In this document: piece by piece, positions 18,726 to 27,761 of the stretch | Numbering within the stretch: the stretch's first letter is position 1 | Layout: each line of letters starts with the position of its first letter | Origin: Candidatus Caccoplasma merdavium | GTDB taxonomy: Bacteria; Bacteroidota; Bacteroidia; Bacteroidales; UBA11471 | Assembly (NCBI GenBank): GCA_018715595.1 | Contig: DVLI01000026.1 | Span: forward strand, 191,966-255,965 | DNA length: 64,000 nt | Reading direction: 5' to 3' | The notes under the pieces: generated by a model | Seen by the model: only the letters and a program-made list of their open reading frames with translations | What the model was told of the DNA's origin: nothing | Databases searched by the model: none | Made by a program: the position numbers and the translations under genes

Positions 18726-20777
18726 ATGCAAAAAGGATCTATTGGGGTAACAACCGATAACATATTCCCCGTTATCAAGAAATTCCTGTACAGCGATCAT
18801 GAAATCTTCCTGAGAGAATTGGTTTCGAATGCTGTCGACGCCACCCAAAAACTGAAAACCTTGGCCGCCGTAGGCGATTTCAAGGGTGAATTGGGTAACA
18901 TGAACGTCGAAGTCTCCGTCGACAAAAATGCCGGCACGCTCACCGTTTCAGACCACGGCATCGGTATGACCGCCGAAGAAATCGAGAAATACATCAATCA
19001 AATCGCCTTCTCGGGGGCCGAGGAGTTCCTCGAAAAATATAAAAACGACGCCAATGCCATCATCGGACATTTCGGACTGGGATTCTACTCCTCTTTCATG
19101 GTGTCGAAAAAGGTGGAAATACGCACCCGCTCCTATCAAGAAGGCGCTCAGGCCGTAATGTGGACTTGCGACGGTTCGCCCGAGTACACGATGGAAAACA
19201 TCGACAAACCTGAACGCGGTACCGATATTGTGCTCTACATCGACGACGAAAACAAGAATTTCCTCGAAGCGGGAGAAATCGAGACTTTGCTCAAAAAGTA
19301 CTGCCGTTTCTTGCCCATTCCCGTCGTATTCGGTAAAGAACAAGAATGGAAAGACGGCAAGTATGTCGATACCGACAAGGACAAAGTCATCAACGACACC
19401 ACCCCGGCATGGACCAAGAAACCGACCGACCTTACCGACGAAGACTATCGCAAATTCTACCATGAGCTGTACCCCACCATGGACGAGCCGCTCTTCTGGA
19501 TACACCTTAACGTCGATTATCCTTTCAAGCTGACGGGTATTCTCTACTTTCCCAAAATCAGGAACAATTTCGACGTCAACAAAAACCGCATACAACTCTA
19601 TTGCAATCAGGTCTTTGTCACCGATTCGGTCGAAGGCATCGTGCCCGACTTCCTCATGCTGTTGCAGGGAGTCATCGATTCGCCCGATATTCCGCTGAAT
19701 GTCTCCCGTTCATACCTGCAAAGCGACTCAAACGTCAAGAAAATATCGACCTACATCACCAAGAAAGTGGCCGACCGTCTGCAAGAAATCTTCAACAACG
19801 ACCGCAAACAATTCGAAGAAAAGTGGGACGACATCAAACTCTTCATCGAATACGGCATGCTTTCCGATGAGAAATTCTATGAGAAAGCCCAAAAATTCGC
19901 GTTGCTCAAAGACACCGACGACAAATATTACACCTTCGACGAATACAAAACGCTGATAGAAGCCGAACAGACCGACAAAGACAAGATGCTCATATACATC
20001 TATGCCACCGACCGCATCGCCCAGTACAACTACATCGAAGCGGCCAAGAACAAAGGATACAGCGTGTTGTTGATGGACGGACAACTCGACGTTCACTTTA
20101 TCGGCATGCTCGAACAGAAATTCGAAAAAAGCCGTTTTGTACGCGTCGACAGCGACATTGTCGAAAACCTCGTACGCAAGGAAGAGAAGGCCGAAGTCGC
20201 ACTCTCGCCGGCACAACGCGACATGATGACCACAGTCTTCAAATCACAGATTCCGACAGTCGAAAAAGCCGAATTCATGGTCATGTTCGAGGCCATCGGC
20301 GAAACAGCACAACCCATCGTCATCACGCAAAACGAGTTTATGCGCCGTATGAAAGATATGTCGGCCATGCAACCGGGCATGAGTTTCTATGGAGACATGC
20401 CCGACAGCTACAACCTCATTGTCAACACGCAACACCCGTTGACCCAACGTGTCTTGACCGAGGCCGAAGCGGCTTGCAATGCCGAAGTCACACCCTTGCG
20501 CAGCCAAATCGACTCGTTGAACGACGAAATATCCAAGTGGCAAGAAGCCAACAAAAACAAGAAAAGCGACGAAATACCCACCGAGGAGAAAGACAACCTC
20601 AAAAACAAAGAAGACCAGGTGGCTGCCTTGCGCCGTCAGGAAAATGACCTGCTCAGCAACTATGCCGCACAAAACAAATTGGTTCGCCAACTGGTCGACT
20701 TGGCACTCCTCTCCAACAATATGCTCAAAGGCGAAGCCCTCAGTCGCTTTGTAAAACGCTCAGTAGAGTTGCTCTAA
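18726..20777 (+). CDS. htpG: Chaperone HtpG (Hsp90)
   Basis: A 683-residue Hsp90. The N-terminal GHKL ATPase domain carries the Asn-box LRELVSNAVDATQKL (motif I), DHGIGMTAEEI (motif II) and the lid motif GHFGLGFYSSFMV. The middle domain (SRSYLQSDSNVKKI) has the conserved catalytic-loop arginine region, and a C-terminal dimerisation region ends in SRFVKRSVELL. The protein is longer than E. coli HtpG (624) because of a charged insert at about residues 590-650 (EEISKWQEANKNKKSD-type, probably coiled coil), usual for Bacteroidetes. It works in the cytoplasm as an ATP-dependent folding chaperone. Placing it beside clpC groups two proteostasis genes, but each has its own terminator. Confidence 0.96.
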   Translation: MQKGSIGVTTDNIFPVIKKFLYSDHEIFLRELVSNAVDATQKLKTLAAVGDFKGELGNMNVEVSVDKNAGTLTVSDHGIGMTAEEIEKYINQIAFSGAEEFLEKYKNDANAIIGHFGLGFYSSFMVSKKVEIRTRSYQEGAQAVMWTCDGSPEYTMENIDKPERGTDIVLYIDDENKNFLEAGEIETLLKKYCRFLPIPVVFGKEQEWKDGKYVDTDKDKVINDTTPAWTKKPTDLTDEDYRKFYHELYPTMDEPLFWIHLNVDYPFKLTGILYFPKIRNNFDVNKNRIQLYCNQVFVTDSVEGIVPDFLMLLQGVIDSPDIPLNVSRSYLQSDSNVKKISTYITKKVADRLQEIFNNDRKQFEEKWDDIKLFIEYGMLSDEKFYEKAQKFALLKDTDDKYYTFDEYKTLIEAEQTDKDKMLIYIYATDRIAQYNYIEAAKNKGYSVLLMDGQLDVHFIGMLEQKFEKSRFVRVDSDIVENLVRKEEKAEVALSPAQRDMMTTVFKSQIPTVEKAEFMVMFEAIGETAQPIVITQNEFMRRMKDMSAMQPGMSFYGDMPDSYNLIVNTQHPLTQRVLTEAEAACNAEVTPLRSQIDSLNDEISKWQEANKNKKSDEIPTEEKDNLKNKEDQVAALRRQENDLLSNYAAQNKLVRQLVDLALLSNNMLKGEALSRFVKRSVELL

Positions 20778-20803
20778 AATCTCCATAATAATCTAAAATC
20801 GGA

Positions 20804-20834
20804 AAGCTGTTCCCTCCCGGGGAACAGCTTTTTT
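20804..20834 (+). terminator. Rho-independent terminator of htpG
   Basis: Perfect 11-bp stem (20804-20814 with 20820-20830; arms AAGCTGTTCCC / GGGAACAGCTT), 5-base loop, then a T run to 20834. Confidence 0.9.
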
Positions 20835-20923
20835 AATTGTCTGACATAAGTATAAAGCCAAAAAATCATTTCCCTTCACCCAAAAAGGATTCAAAAAAAG
20901 AAGACTGTCGGCAAACACTTTGT

Positions 20924-20931
20924 TATATTTG
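20924..20931 (+). promoter_or_regulatory. Promoter -7 element for the aldo/keto reductase
   Basis: TATATTTG matches TAnnTTTG, 23 bp before the ATG at 20954. Confidence 0.6.
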
Positions 20932-20953
20932 CAAATAGAAAAAAATACCTATT

Positions 20954-21955
20954 ATGGCAGAAGAATCCTATATCGCCGATACCCATCGGTACGAAACCAT
21001 GAATTACCGCCGTTGCGGACGCAGCGGTCTGTTGCTACCGGCTCTGTCGCTCGGCTTGTGGCACAACTTCGGCAGTGTCGACGACTATGCGACATACAGC
21101 CGCATCGCCCTGACAGCCTTTGACAACGGTATCACCCACTTCGACCTGGCCAACAACTACGGGCCGGTGTACGGGTCGGCCGAGACCAATTTTGGCCGCA
21201 TCTTGAAACAATCGCTGGGAGCCTACCGCGACGAACTGATTATATCGACCAAGGCCGGATATGACATGTGGCCGGGACCGTACGGAAACTGGGGCAGCCG
21301 CAAATATCTCATGGCCAGTCTCGACCAAAGCCTCAAACGCATGGGACTCGAATATGTCGACATATTCTATTCACACCGTCCCGACCCCGAGACCCCCATC
21401 GAAGAAACCATGGAGGCTCTCTCCGACATCGTAAGGCAAGGCAAAGCCCTCTATGTAGGTATTTCCAACTACAAACCCGAGCAAACACGACGGGCCATCG
21501 CCATTCTTCGTGAAAATCACACGCCGTGCCTCATACATCAGGCTCGATATTCCATGTTCGACCGCTGGGTGGAACCCGAGCTCCTGTCGCTCCTGCAAGA
21601 AGAAGGCGTGGGTCTTATTGCATTCTCGCCGCTGGCCCAAGGTCTGCTGACCAACCGTTATCTGCACGGAATCCCCGACGACTCCCGTGCAGCCCGTCCC
21701 ACGGGACATCTGAAACGGGAAGCCATCACACCCGAACGTATGTCTCAAATAAATCGGCTCAACGACATAGCCTCCCAACGGGGACAGACATTGGCCGAGA
21801 TGGCACTGGCTTGGCTGTTGCGCGACAATCGTGTCACATCGGTTTTGATTGGAGCCAGTTCGGTCGAGCAGTTGAAAGACAACCTTCGCGCGCAGGAAAA
21901 TACCATCTTCACAGATGAAGAGCTGAAAAATATCGGGACAATAATAAACGAATAA
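20954..21955 (+). CDS. Aldo/keto reductase, YghZ (GpR)-like
   Basis: A 333-residue (alpha/beta)8 barrel oxidoreductase. The AKR signatures are all visible: the catalytic Asp/Tyr region HFDLANNYGP, the Lys in IISTKAGYDMWPGPYG, the His in YSHRPDPETP, and the NADPH-binding C-terminal segment SVLIGASSVEQLKDNL. The WPGPYGNWGSRKYL stretch is typical of the YghZ/L-glyceraldehyde-3-phosphate reductase branch (AKR14-like), which detoxifies reactive aldehydes such as methylglyoxal with NADPH. It is a single-gene transcript with its own promoter and a bidirectional terminator shared with pyrD. Confidence 0.88.
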   Translation: MAEESYIADTHRYETMNYRRCGRSGLLLPALSLGLWHNFGSVDDYATYSRIALTAFDNGITHFDLANNYGPVYGSAETNFGRILKQSLGAYRDELIISTKAGYDMWPGPYGNWGSRKYLMASLDQSLKRMGLEYVDIFYSHRPDPETPIEETMEALSDIVRQGKALYVGISNYKPEQTRRAIAILRENHTPCLIHQARYSMFDRWVEPELLSLLQEEGVGLIAFSPLAQGLLTNRYLHGIPDDSRAARPTGHLKREAITPERMSQINRLNDIASQRGQTLAEMALAWLLRDNRVTSVLIGASSVEQLKDNLRAQENTIFTDEELKNIGTIINE

Positions 21956-21990
21956 GCAACTAAACAACAAATATTTACATCATCAAAAAA

Positions 21991-22022
21991 ATGGGGAGAA
22001 AACGATTTTGTTTTCTCCCCAT
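21991..22022. terminator. Bidirectional terminator between aldo/keto reductase and pyrD
   Basis: Perfect 13-bp stem (21991-22003 with 22010-22022; ATGGGGAGAAAAC and its complement), 6-base loop. Flanked by TTTG on the plus strand and by six T on the minus strand, so it can serve both convergent genes. Confidence 0.88.
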
Positions 22023-22043
22023 TTTGCTTATTTGATTGAATTT

Positions 22044-22955
22044 CTACACTTTCAGCGCCCCGATGATTTCGTCGACCGAACGACAGCCGTGCCGGTCGAG
22101 ATAGTTATCAATGCCATCGATGACTTTAAGGGTCACTTGCGGGTCGATGAAATTGGCGGTACCAATTTCTATTGCCCGAGCCCCGGCCAAAAGGAATTCT
22201 ACGGCGTCGGTAGCGTTCATGATACCCCCCAGTCCCACAATGGGAATCTGCACAGTGTGGAATACCTGCCACACCATGCGCAATGCGATGGGCTTAACAC
22301 AAGGTCCCGACAATCCGCCCGTAACGGTCGAAACAACCGGGCGTTGCCTTTCGGCATCGATGGCCATGCCCAACACCGTATTGATGAGTGACACGGCATC
22401 GGCACCTTCGGCCTCGACAGCGCGAGCGATTTCAGTAATATCGGTGACATTAGGCGACAATTTCACGATAAGCGTACCCGGATAGGCGGCACGCACGGCT
22501 TTGACAACCGATGCGGCGCTTTGGCAAGAAGTTCCAAATGCCATGCCGCCCTCTTTTACGTTCGGACATGAGATATTCAACTCTATGGCCTCAATCTTCG
22601 ACAACGAGGCCAACCGACGAGCCGTCTCGGCATAATCACCGATGGTCGAACCCGAAACATTGACCAAAATCTGGGTATCGATGTCTTTTATTTGCGGATA
22701 GATGTGCTCGATGAAATAATCTACGCCCTTATTTTGCAAACCCACGGCATTGATCATACCCGAGGGTGTCTCGGCCATGCGCGGATAGGGATTTCCTTCC
22801 CGGGGCTTCAATGTGGTTCCCTTGACAATAATCCCACCTAAACGCGACAAATCGATAAAATCGGCAAATTCCAATCCATAACCGAATGTGCCCGACGCTG
22901 TCATAACGGGATTTTTCATCGACAGCCGTCCGATGTTTACGCTCAAATCTGCCAT
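22044..22955 (-). CDS. pyrD: Dihydroorotate dehydrogenase B, catalytic subunit
   Basis: A 303-residue class 1B dihydroorotate dehydrogenase: N-terminal [13 protein letters not shown], substrate-binding [11 protein letters not shown], the catalytic cysteine in [13 protein letters not shown] (class 1 uses Cys), and the FMN-phosphate segment [21 protein letters not shown]. It oxidises dihydroorotate to orotate in pyrimidine synthesis and passes electrons to NAD+ through PyrK. It overlaps pyrK by 13 bp, a sign of translational coupling and of the heterotetrameric type B enzyme. The bidirectional terminator follows. Confidence 0.96.
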   Translation of the reverse strand: MADLSVNIGRLSMKNPVMTASGTFGYGLEFADFIDLSRLGGIIVKGTTLKPREGNPYPRMAETPSGMINAVGLQNKGVDYFIEHIYPQIKDIDTQILVNVSGSTIGDYAETARRLASLSKIEAIELNISCPNVKEGGMAFGTSCQSAASVVKAVRAAYPGTLIVKLSPNVTDITEIARAVEAEGADAVSLINTVLGMAIDAERQRPVVSTVTGGLSGPCVKPIALRMVWQVFHTVQIPIVGLGGIMNATDAVEFLLAGARAIEIGTANFIDPQVTLKVIDGIDNYLDRHGCRSVDEIIGALKV

Positions 22956-23722
22956 AACAATTTCTCTATATTAAATACCGGACCTTCTTTACAAACACAT
23001 ACATGCCCCTCGACCGTATTCTCGACACAACAGAGGCAGGCACCGACCCCGCAAGCCATTGTATTTTCGAGCGAGACCTCGCACACGATACCTTGTTCCC
23101 GAGCATATCGGGCAACGGCCACCATCATGGGTTTGGGGCCACAGGTATAGATGCGGTCGAAGTGTTCACGTTGCAACAGCGAATGTTGTGTGACATACCC
23201 CATTTCCCCGCAAGAACCGTCTTCTGTGGTAATATCGACCGGACCCAGGGTTTCAAAATGCTCTTTCTGCAAAATATCTTGTGCCGAACGGGCTCCCAGC
23301 AAGAAATGAGGTTGCACGTCCTTGGCTTTCAACCAATCGCCCAAATAGAGCATCGGTGCTGTTCCCACACCGCCGCCAACAAGCAGCACTTTCTCGCCTG
23401 ATTTCGGAGCTGAAAATCCATTACCCAGCGGCAGTACGGCGTTCAACGTATCCCCCGGTTCCAGCGTGGCCAACATGCGCGTTCCGTCGCCAACAAGTTG
23501 TATGAGAAACCATACCTCGTTCTTCCCGGTATCGACATAGTTGATCGATATGGGGCGACGCAAAAATGTCGTGGCGGAGCCATCGACACGCAATTCGGCA
23601 AATTGGCCGGGCAACATTTCGGGCAACGGCGCACCATCGGGAGTCGTTGCTTTCAATAGCACATAATGCGCATGCAACGCCTGATTCTCGGTCACCCGCA
23701 AATCCAATACATATTTTTTCAT
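22943..23722 (-). CDS. pyrK: Dihydroorotate dehydrogenase B, electron-transfer subunit
   Basis: A 259-residue FAD/[2Fe-2S] protein. The FAD-binding part has [11 protein letters not shown]; the NAD-binding part has [20 protein letters not shown] and YTCGPKPMM; the C-terminal iron-sulfur cysteines are in [12 protein letters not shown] with a fourth in HVCVCKEGP. The start was placed at 23722 ([10 protein letters not shown]) because a TATCTTTG promoter element at 23747-23754 overlaps the 5' end of the longer frame. It channels electrons from PyrD to NAD+ and is the first gene of the pyrKD operon. Confidence 0.94.
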   Translation of the reverse strand: MKKYVLDLRVTENQALHAHYVLLKATTPDGAPLPEMLPGQFAELRVDGSATTFLRRPISINYVDTGKNEVWFLIQLVGDGTRMLATLEPGDTLNAVLPLGNGFSAPKSGEKVLLVGGGVGTAPMLYLGDWLKAKDVQPHFLLGARSAQDILQKEHFETLGPVDITTEDGSCGEMGYVTQHSLLQREHFDRIYTCGPKPMMVAVARYAREQGIVCEVSLENTMACGVGACLCCVENTVEGHVCVCKEGPVFNIEKLLWQI

Positions 23723-23746
23723 GATGCAATATCTCAGTTCTGAGGA

Positions 23747-23754
23747 CAAAGATA
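23747..23754 (-). promoter_or_regulatory. Promoter -7 element of the pyrKD operon
   Basis: The minus strand reads TATCTTTG (full TAnnTTTG match), 24 bp before the chosen pyrK start. Confidence 0.55.
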
Positions 23755-23916
23755 AGAGAAATTAACGCAATATAAAACTATGGTTCGACCTTTTTTGAGG
23801 AGAATACCCGGGTTAAGACAAAAGCCCAAATATTGTAAAACGAGTTCCGTTTTGTAATAAAAATTTGGAGAACCATTCCATTTTTGGTAAACTTGACAAA
23901 TTCAAAACTTTATCCC

Positions 23917-24741
23917 ATGAAAAACATACGATTTTATGCAGCTCTTTTGCTCTCTGCGGCATTTTCTGTTGCCTGCACCGACACGTCGTCCAATCAATCG
24001 GTCGGAAATGTTTCCCAACAGGAACACATCACCCTCGGCCACATCGAAGCAACGGCCATACAAGATAATGCCACTCCGCATTTCATGCCCGTCACCCTTT
24101 TCCCCGATGCCGGAGACAGCCTTATCTCGGCACTGGACCTGAACGACGGAATCCCCTCGTCGATGAGCGCTTTCTGGGTTACGAACGACTCCATTTCGAT
24201 TCTTTTCGATACCGGCATGGGAGGCCCTCAAAGCCAACTGCTGCCCCGCCTGAAAAGCCTCGGAATATCGCCCGAAGAGGTTGAATACATCTATCTGACC
24301 CATTTCCACGGAGACCACATCGGTGGATTGATGCGCGGCGACACGATTGTTTTCCCCAACGCCCAACTGTATGCCTCGAAAGTCGAGTATGAAGCATGGC
24401 TCGATATGGAAGCGGGCAACGGCCCGGCCACAAAGGCCATGAATGCCTACAACGACCGCCTGCATCTGTTTGCATTTGGCGATACACTGCCCGGAGAGGT
24501 CATCGCTCTCTCCGCCATTGGCCACACACCGGGACATACCGTTTATCGCATCGGTGACCTGCTCATTGTCGGAGACATCATTCATGGCGCAGCCTTGCAG
24601 ATACCGCACCCCGAAGTGTGTGCGACATACGACATGGACAAGGAAGAGGCCATAAAAACACGTCGTTACTACCTCGATTACGCCCAGAAAAACCAACTCA
24701 CGATGGCCGGAATGCATTTCCCGGCACCGGGATTTAAATAA
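23917..24741 (+). CDS. Metallo-beta-lactamase-fold hydrolase, lipoprotein
   Basis: A 274-residue protein from the ATG at 23917. The start is set by a lipoprotein signal peptide (KNIRFYAALLLSAAFSVAC, lipobox cysteine at residue 20). The mature domain is an MBL-fold hydrolase with the metal motif THFHGDHIGG, a later histidine in IGHTPGHTVY and an aspartate in LLIVGDIIHGA, so both zinc sites look complete. Lipidation places it in the envelope, probably facing the periplasm. Substrate unknown; the sequence is closer to general MBL hydrolases than to true class B beta-lactamases, and a resistance role should not be assumed. The GNAT gene follows after 17 bp. Confidence 0.85.
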   Translation: MKNIRFYAALLLSAAFSVACTDTSSNQSVGNVSQQEHITLGHIEATAIQDNATPHFMPVTLFPDAGDSLISALDLNDGIPSSMSAFWVTNDSISILFDTGMGGPQSQLLPRLKSLGISPEEVEYIYLTHFHGDHIGGLMRGDTIVFPNAQLYASKVEYEAWLDMEAGNGPATKAMNAYNDRLHLFAFGDTLPGEVIALSAIGHTPGHTVYRIGDLLIVGDIIHGAALQIPHPEVCATYDMDKEEAIKTRRYYLDYAQKNQLTMAGMHFPAPGFK

Positions 24742-24758
24742 TCAGACGATTTCTCTCA

Positions 24759-25259
24759 ATGAATCATCATCGTTTTCCTGTAAATATCAGACCCATCAAA
24801 CCCGAGGAAATCACTCTGTTGAGTGATTTCCTCTATGAAGCCATCGACCAACCCGCCGGCCAACCCTTATTACCACGAACCATCATACAGCACCCGTCAC
24901 TGTGGTGTTATATCGAATCATTCGGGGCGCGCGAAGGCGACGCATGCCTGGTTGCCGAAAGCGACACACTCGTTGTCGGGGCTATATGGGTGAGATACAT
25001 GCATGGGTGTGGATATGTCGACGACGATACGCCCGAAATATCCTTGTCGCTATACCCGGCCTATCGTAACAATGGTATCGGCAGCCAACTTCTGAACAGC
25101 ATGCTCGATTTATTAAAAAACAATGGGGTAAAAAAAGTTTCTCTGTCGGTCAGCCGCACAAATCGGGCCGTCTCCTTATACAAACGCTTCGGTTTCGAAA
25201 TTATTGACAGGGATAGAGTCCTTACAACCACCGACTACCTCATGCAGCGCTACCTCTGA
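24759..25259 (+). CDS. GNAT-family N-acetyltransferase
   Basis: A 166-residue GNAT enzyme. The acetyl-CoA pyrophosphate-binding motif A is visible as LYPAYRNNGIGSQLLNSML (R/Q-x-x-G-x-G/A), and motif B as SLYKRFGFEI near the C-terminus. It opens RPIKPEEITLLSDFLYEAI, similar to uncharacterised bacterial GNATs. The acceptor cannot be told. It is downstream of the MBL-fold lipoprotein gene in the same direction with a 17-bp gap, so they probably share a transcript, although one product is exported and the other cytoplasmic. Confidence 0.85.
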   Translation: MNHHRFPVNIRPIKPEEITLLSDFLYEAIDQPAGQPLLPRTIIQHPSLWCYIESFGAREGDACLVAESDTLVVGAIWVRYMHGCGYVDDDTPEISLSLYPAYRNNGIGSQLLNSMLDLLKNNGVKKVSLSVSRTNRAVSLYKRFGFEIIDRDRVLTTTDYLMQRYL

Positions 25260-25360
25260 GAGGGACACCAAACAAAATCAATCGCACGTCACAGCCATTT
25301 GGGGAAGGGTCAGCGGCAAAACGGATTCTGCCCCAAGGAAACACGAATTGCGCCAAAAAC

Positions 25361-25873
25361 CTATTTCGCACTGTCGAGAGAATAGGTCTCAAACGTGTTA
25401 TCGGAATAGAATACCATGATTTTTACGACACGACGGTTTTCTACCCCAGAATCCTCTGACGGTTGCACATTGATATTTTTAGGCATATAATCCTTGTTTT
25501 CAGAAAATAAAGAGCGGTTTTTGGGGGTATCAGAGGCAAAATCCCTGGCATATTCCGTCTCGACCTGAGCATCTGCCCGTTTTGTCTCATTCTCGGGCTG
25601 GTAAATCTTGTCTAATGACGATGTAGGCTGTGCCGACTTGAATGCCTCACCGCTTCCTATCATGAGCCATTCGAGCGAAATGGTCGGGTAGGCATCATGT
25701 ATTTTCATGATTAACTCCTTGCTGACCCCGTTCGGCCCGTTGAGGCATTGAGACAATGTAGACCGATTGGTCTGTATCTTCTGTGCAAACATGGCATCGT
25801 TGAGTTGATAGTAACGTATCAACCATTTAATGCGCTCCTTCAAATCCTTATCTCGCAACTCGATTTCGTCCAT
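25361..25873 (-). CDS. XRE-type helix-turn-helix regulator
   Basis: A 170-residue protein. Residues about 10-65 form a lambda-repressor-like HTH (KERIKWLIRYYQLNDAMFAQKI, then TNRSTLSQCLNGPNGVSKEL), followed by ISLEWLMIGSGE, a common continuation in Bacteroidetes XRE proteins. A polar, probably disordered linker (about 80-145) leads to a short C-terminal strand-rich tail (RRVVKIMVFYSDNTFETY), which recurs in this family as far as I recall. It is likely a DNA-binding regulator of its own gene. A full consensus promoter and an AT-rich inverted repeat lie just upstream. Targets beyond itself are unknown. Confidence 0.8.
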   Translation of the reverse strand: MDEIELRDKDLKERIKWLIRYYQLNDAMFAQKIQTNRSTLSQCLNGPNGVSKELIMKIHDAYPTISLEWLMIGSGEAFKSAQPTSSLDKIYQPENETKRADAQVETEYARDFASDTPKNRSLFSENKDYMPKNINVQPSEDSGVENRRVVKIMVFYSDNTFETYSLDSAK

Positions 25874-25883
25874 TTTTTGATGT

Positions 25884-25914
25884 TTATAAAAATAAATCCA
25901 TAAAGATTTTATAA
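25884..25914 (-). promoter_or_regulatory. Possible autoregulatory operator upstream of the HTH gene
   Basis: TTATAAAA (25884-25891) and TTTTATAA (25907-25914) form an 8-bp inverted repeat with a 15-bp spacer, between the promoter and the start codon. AT-rich, so chance is possible. Confidence 0.3.
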
Positions 25915-25919
25915 GTTCA

Positions 25920-25951
25920 CAAAGATATACAATTCAATTTATATTTCAAAA
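25920..25951 (-). promoter_or_regulatory. Consensus promoter of the HTH regulator
   Basis: On the minus strand TTTTG (25947-25951), a 19-bp spacer and TATCTTTG (25920-25927): one of the best Bacteroidetes promoter matches in the window. Confidence 0.75.
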
Positions 25952-26637
25952 TTCACTTTTACAAACACAATGGGCATAATCATAAATTCAACTCTATAAA
26001 CAACGCGCAATATAGTTGATTTATCACTTTACATAAAATATCCATAATGTTCATCATTAGAACATTATAAAACAATATATAATCATGAATACCGGCAATT
26101 TTTGAAAATCGGAGCAATCGAACAGCCTCCTCTCCCATTTTATTAAAACTGTACTTTATCAAATATTTTAAACAGACTCGTTTTCAGCAAATTTACAATG
26201 AAATACAACTTCTCATCTGCTCCTTATAAAACACCCTGCAACAAAAGATATGATTCTGTACACAACGATAAAATATTTATGGACAAACGCAGAAAATTCA
26301 TATAGACATCGCGAAATGTCCATTATATTGAACAATTAAGCGTTTATGAATATGAGATTTGTTTGTATATAGGAACATATGCGAATCATAAAAACTATGG
26401 ATTTTGATTTAATAATATTTCCCGGTCGTTTTTACGGAGAAAGGTACATTCAAAAGCAAATATGTCAAGGATTTTTAGTTATGACAGCGGAAATAGCAAT
26501 ATAACATACTGATTGACATGGATATACCGCATAAATCATTCTGCCTTGTCCCACGATGAAAAAAAATCTCTCTCCTATAAAAGAAGATAGATAAAGTCTT
26601 TGAGCAATTTTACAGGGCAAAATCACCACAAAGGGAA
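25952..26637. other. AT-rich intergenic stretch without a convincing gene
   Basis: About 690 bp between the HTH promoter and the holA stop codon. It is rich in A/T and contains many stop codons in all frames; the only open frame of note (60 codons, minus strand, 25980-26162) resembles nothing known. It has a perfect 9-bp inverted repeat with a 7-base loop at 26044-26068 and a 7-bp one at 26279-26323. It may hold a small RNA, operators or a decayed gene. Confidence 0.5.
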
Positions 26638-27663
26638 TTAATGCATGATTTTAAAGATAAGCTCTCTCAGCAAATCACAAATCGAGGTATCGGAAGCGCA
26701 CTCCACTCCTTTTGAACGAGCATCATAACGTCGTATGTCCGAAATAACCTCTACACATTTACCGGCTTTATACAACCTCAGTCCATTGACATAATCTTCG
26801 GCCGCATACCAGTTCACGCCCAATTCGGCAGCAATGCCGTTGTTGTTTTTGGGACATGTCGAATAATGCAACAGAAGTAAATTGGAAAAAAACGTAAAGA
26901 GAGACCCGAAGGCAATAAACGGTTGTTCCGATTTTGAATTTTGACCGTAATATTTCACAATCCGATTGGCTTTCAGGAGGTCTCGTTGAGAAATGGCTTT
27001 AATCAATTCGGTATTGTTGAACTCCTTGCTGATACCCACATGCAACTCTACCATGTCGGCTGTGATGCGCTTCTCACCCGAAAGCGACAAAAGCACACAC
27101 AGTTTGTCTATTTCTCCGGCCATACGCGACAAGTTTGTCCCTATTGCCTCACACAACATGTTATTGGCACGGTCATCAATGGCGATGTATTTGTCGCGCA
27201 CATAACCGCTGACAAAAGCCGACAGCTGGCTTTCGTAGATACGCTTCGATTCGTACACGACGCCTTGTCGATTGATTTCCGCGATAATTTTCTTATTCTT
27301 TAAAAAGCCATTCTTGTAATTGAGTACCAATACCGTCGTGGGTTGCGGATTTTGCAAGTAAAGGAGCAAATCGTCGATGCTTCGCATCATCTGCATCTCC
27401 TTGACGACAACCAACTGGCGCTCGGCCATCATCGGATAGCGACGCGAAGCCGTGAGAATGGCCGACATGTCGGTGTCGGCTCCATACACAATCGTCTGAT
27501 TGAAATCGCGTTCATCATCATTCAACGCATTTTTCACAATCTCATCGGTAATCAAGTCGATGTAGTAAGGCTCCTCACCCATAAGCAGATACACGGGTTT
27601 GAACGCCTTCCGCCGAATATCGGAGATTATAGGTACATGCGTCGATGTTTCTTTTTGGGCCAT
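26638..27663 (-). CDS. holA: DNA polymerase III subunit delta
   Basis: A 341-residue protein from the ATG at 27663 (MAQKETSTHVP); the longer frame would run into the divergent promoter. It follows the HolA pattern: PVYLLMGEEPYYIDLITDEI at the N-terminus (degenerate AAA+ P-loop region), SRRYPMMAERQLVVVKEM, LVLNYKNG, and an alpha-helical C-terminal domain with NLSRMAGEIDKL and FFSNLLLLHY. HolA opens the sliding clamp as part of the clamp-loader complex. Length agrees with the family (about 340). It is divergent from the HSDR_N gene, a pairing I believe is recurrent in Bacteroidales. Confidence 0.92.
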   Translation of the reverse strand: MAQKETSTHVPIISDIRRKAFKPVYLLMGEEPYYIDLITDEIVKNALNDDERDFNQTIVYGADTDMSAILTASRRYPMMAERQLVVVKEMQMMRSIDDLLLYLQNPQPTTVLVLNYKNGFLKNKKIIAEINRQGVVYESKRIYESQLSAFVSGYVRDKYIAIDDRANNMLCEAIGTNLSRMAGEIDKLCVLLSLSGEKRITADMVELHVGISKEFNNTELIKAISQRDLLKANRIVKYYGQNSKSEQPFIAFGSLFTFFSNLLLLHYSTCPKNNNGIAAELGVNWYAAEDYVNGLRLYKAGKCVEVISDIRRYDARSKGVECASDTSICDLLRELIFKIMH

Positions 27664-27680
27664 ATTTACGAAACGAATTA

Positions 27681-27712
27681 TTTGGCAGAATATGCCACAT
27701 TTCATAATTTTG
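27681..27712 (+). promoter_or_regulatory. Consensus promoter of the HSDR_N gene
   Basis: TTTG (27681-27684), a 20-bp spacer and TAATTTTG (27705-27712), full match to both elements, 49 bp before the start codon. Confidence 0.75.
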
Positions 27713-27761
27713 GAGGTAAAATTAGCGAATCTTCCCCGGACGCGCAAATGATTACACCCGA

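Noticed and set aside
23917..24741. Beta-lactam resistance gene
   Set aside because: The MBL fold and lipobox are clear, but the sequence shows general hydrolase motifs and nothing specific to class B beta-lactamases.
25980..26162. A 60-codon minus-strand frame in the AT-rich void
   Set aside because: AT-driven composition, no homologue recognised, no promoter or start context.
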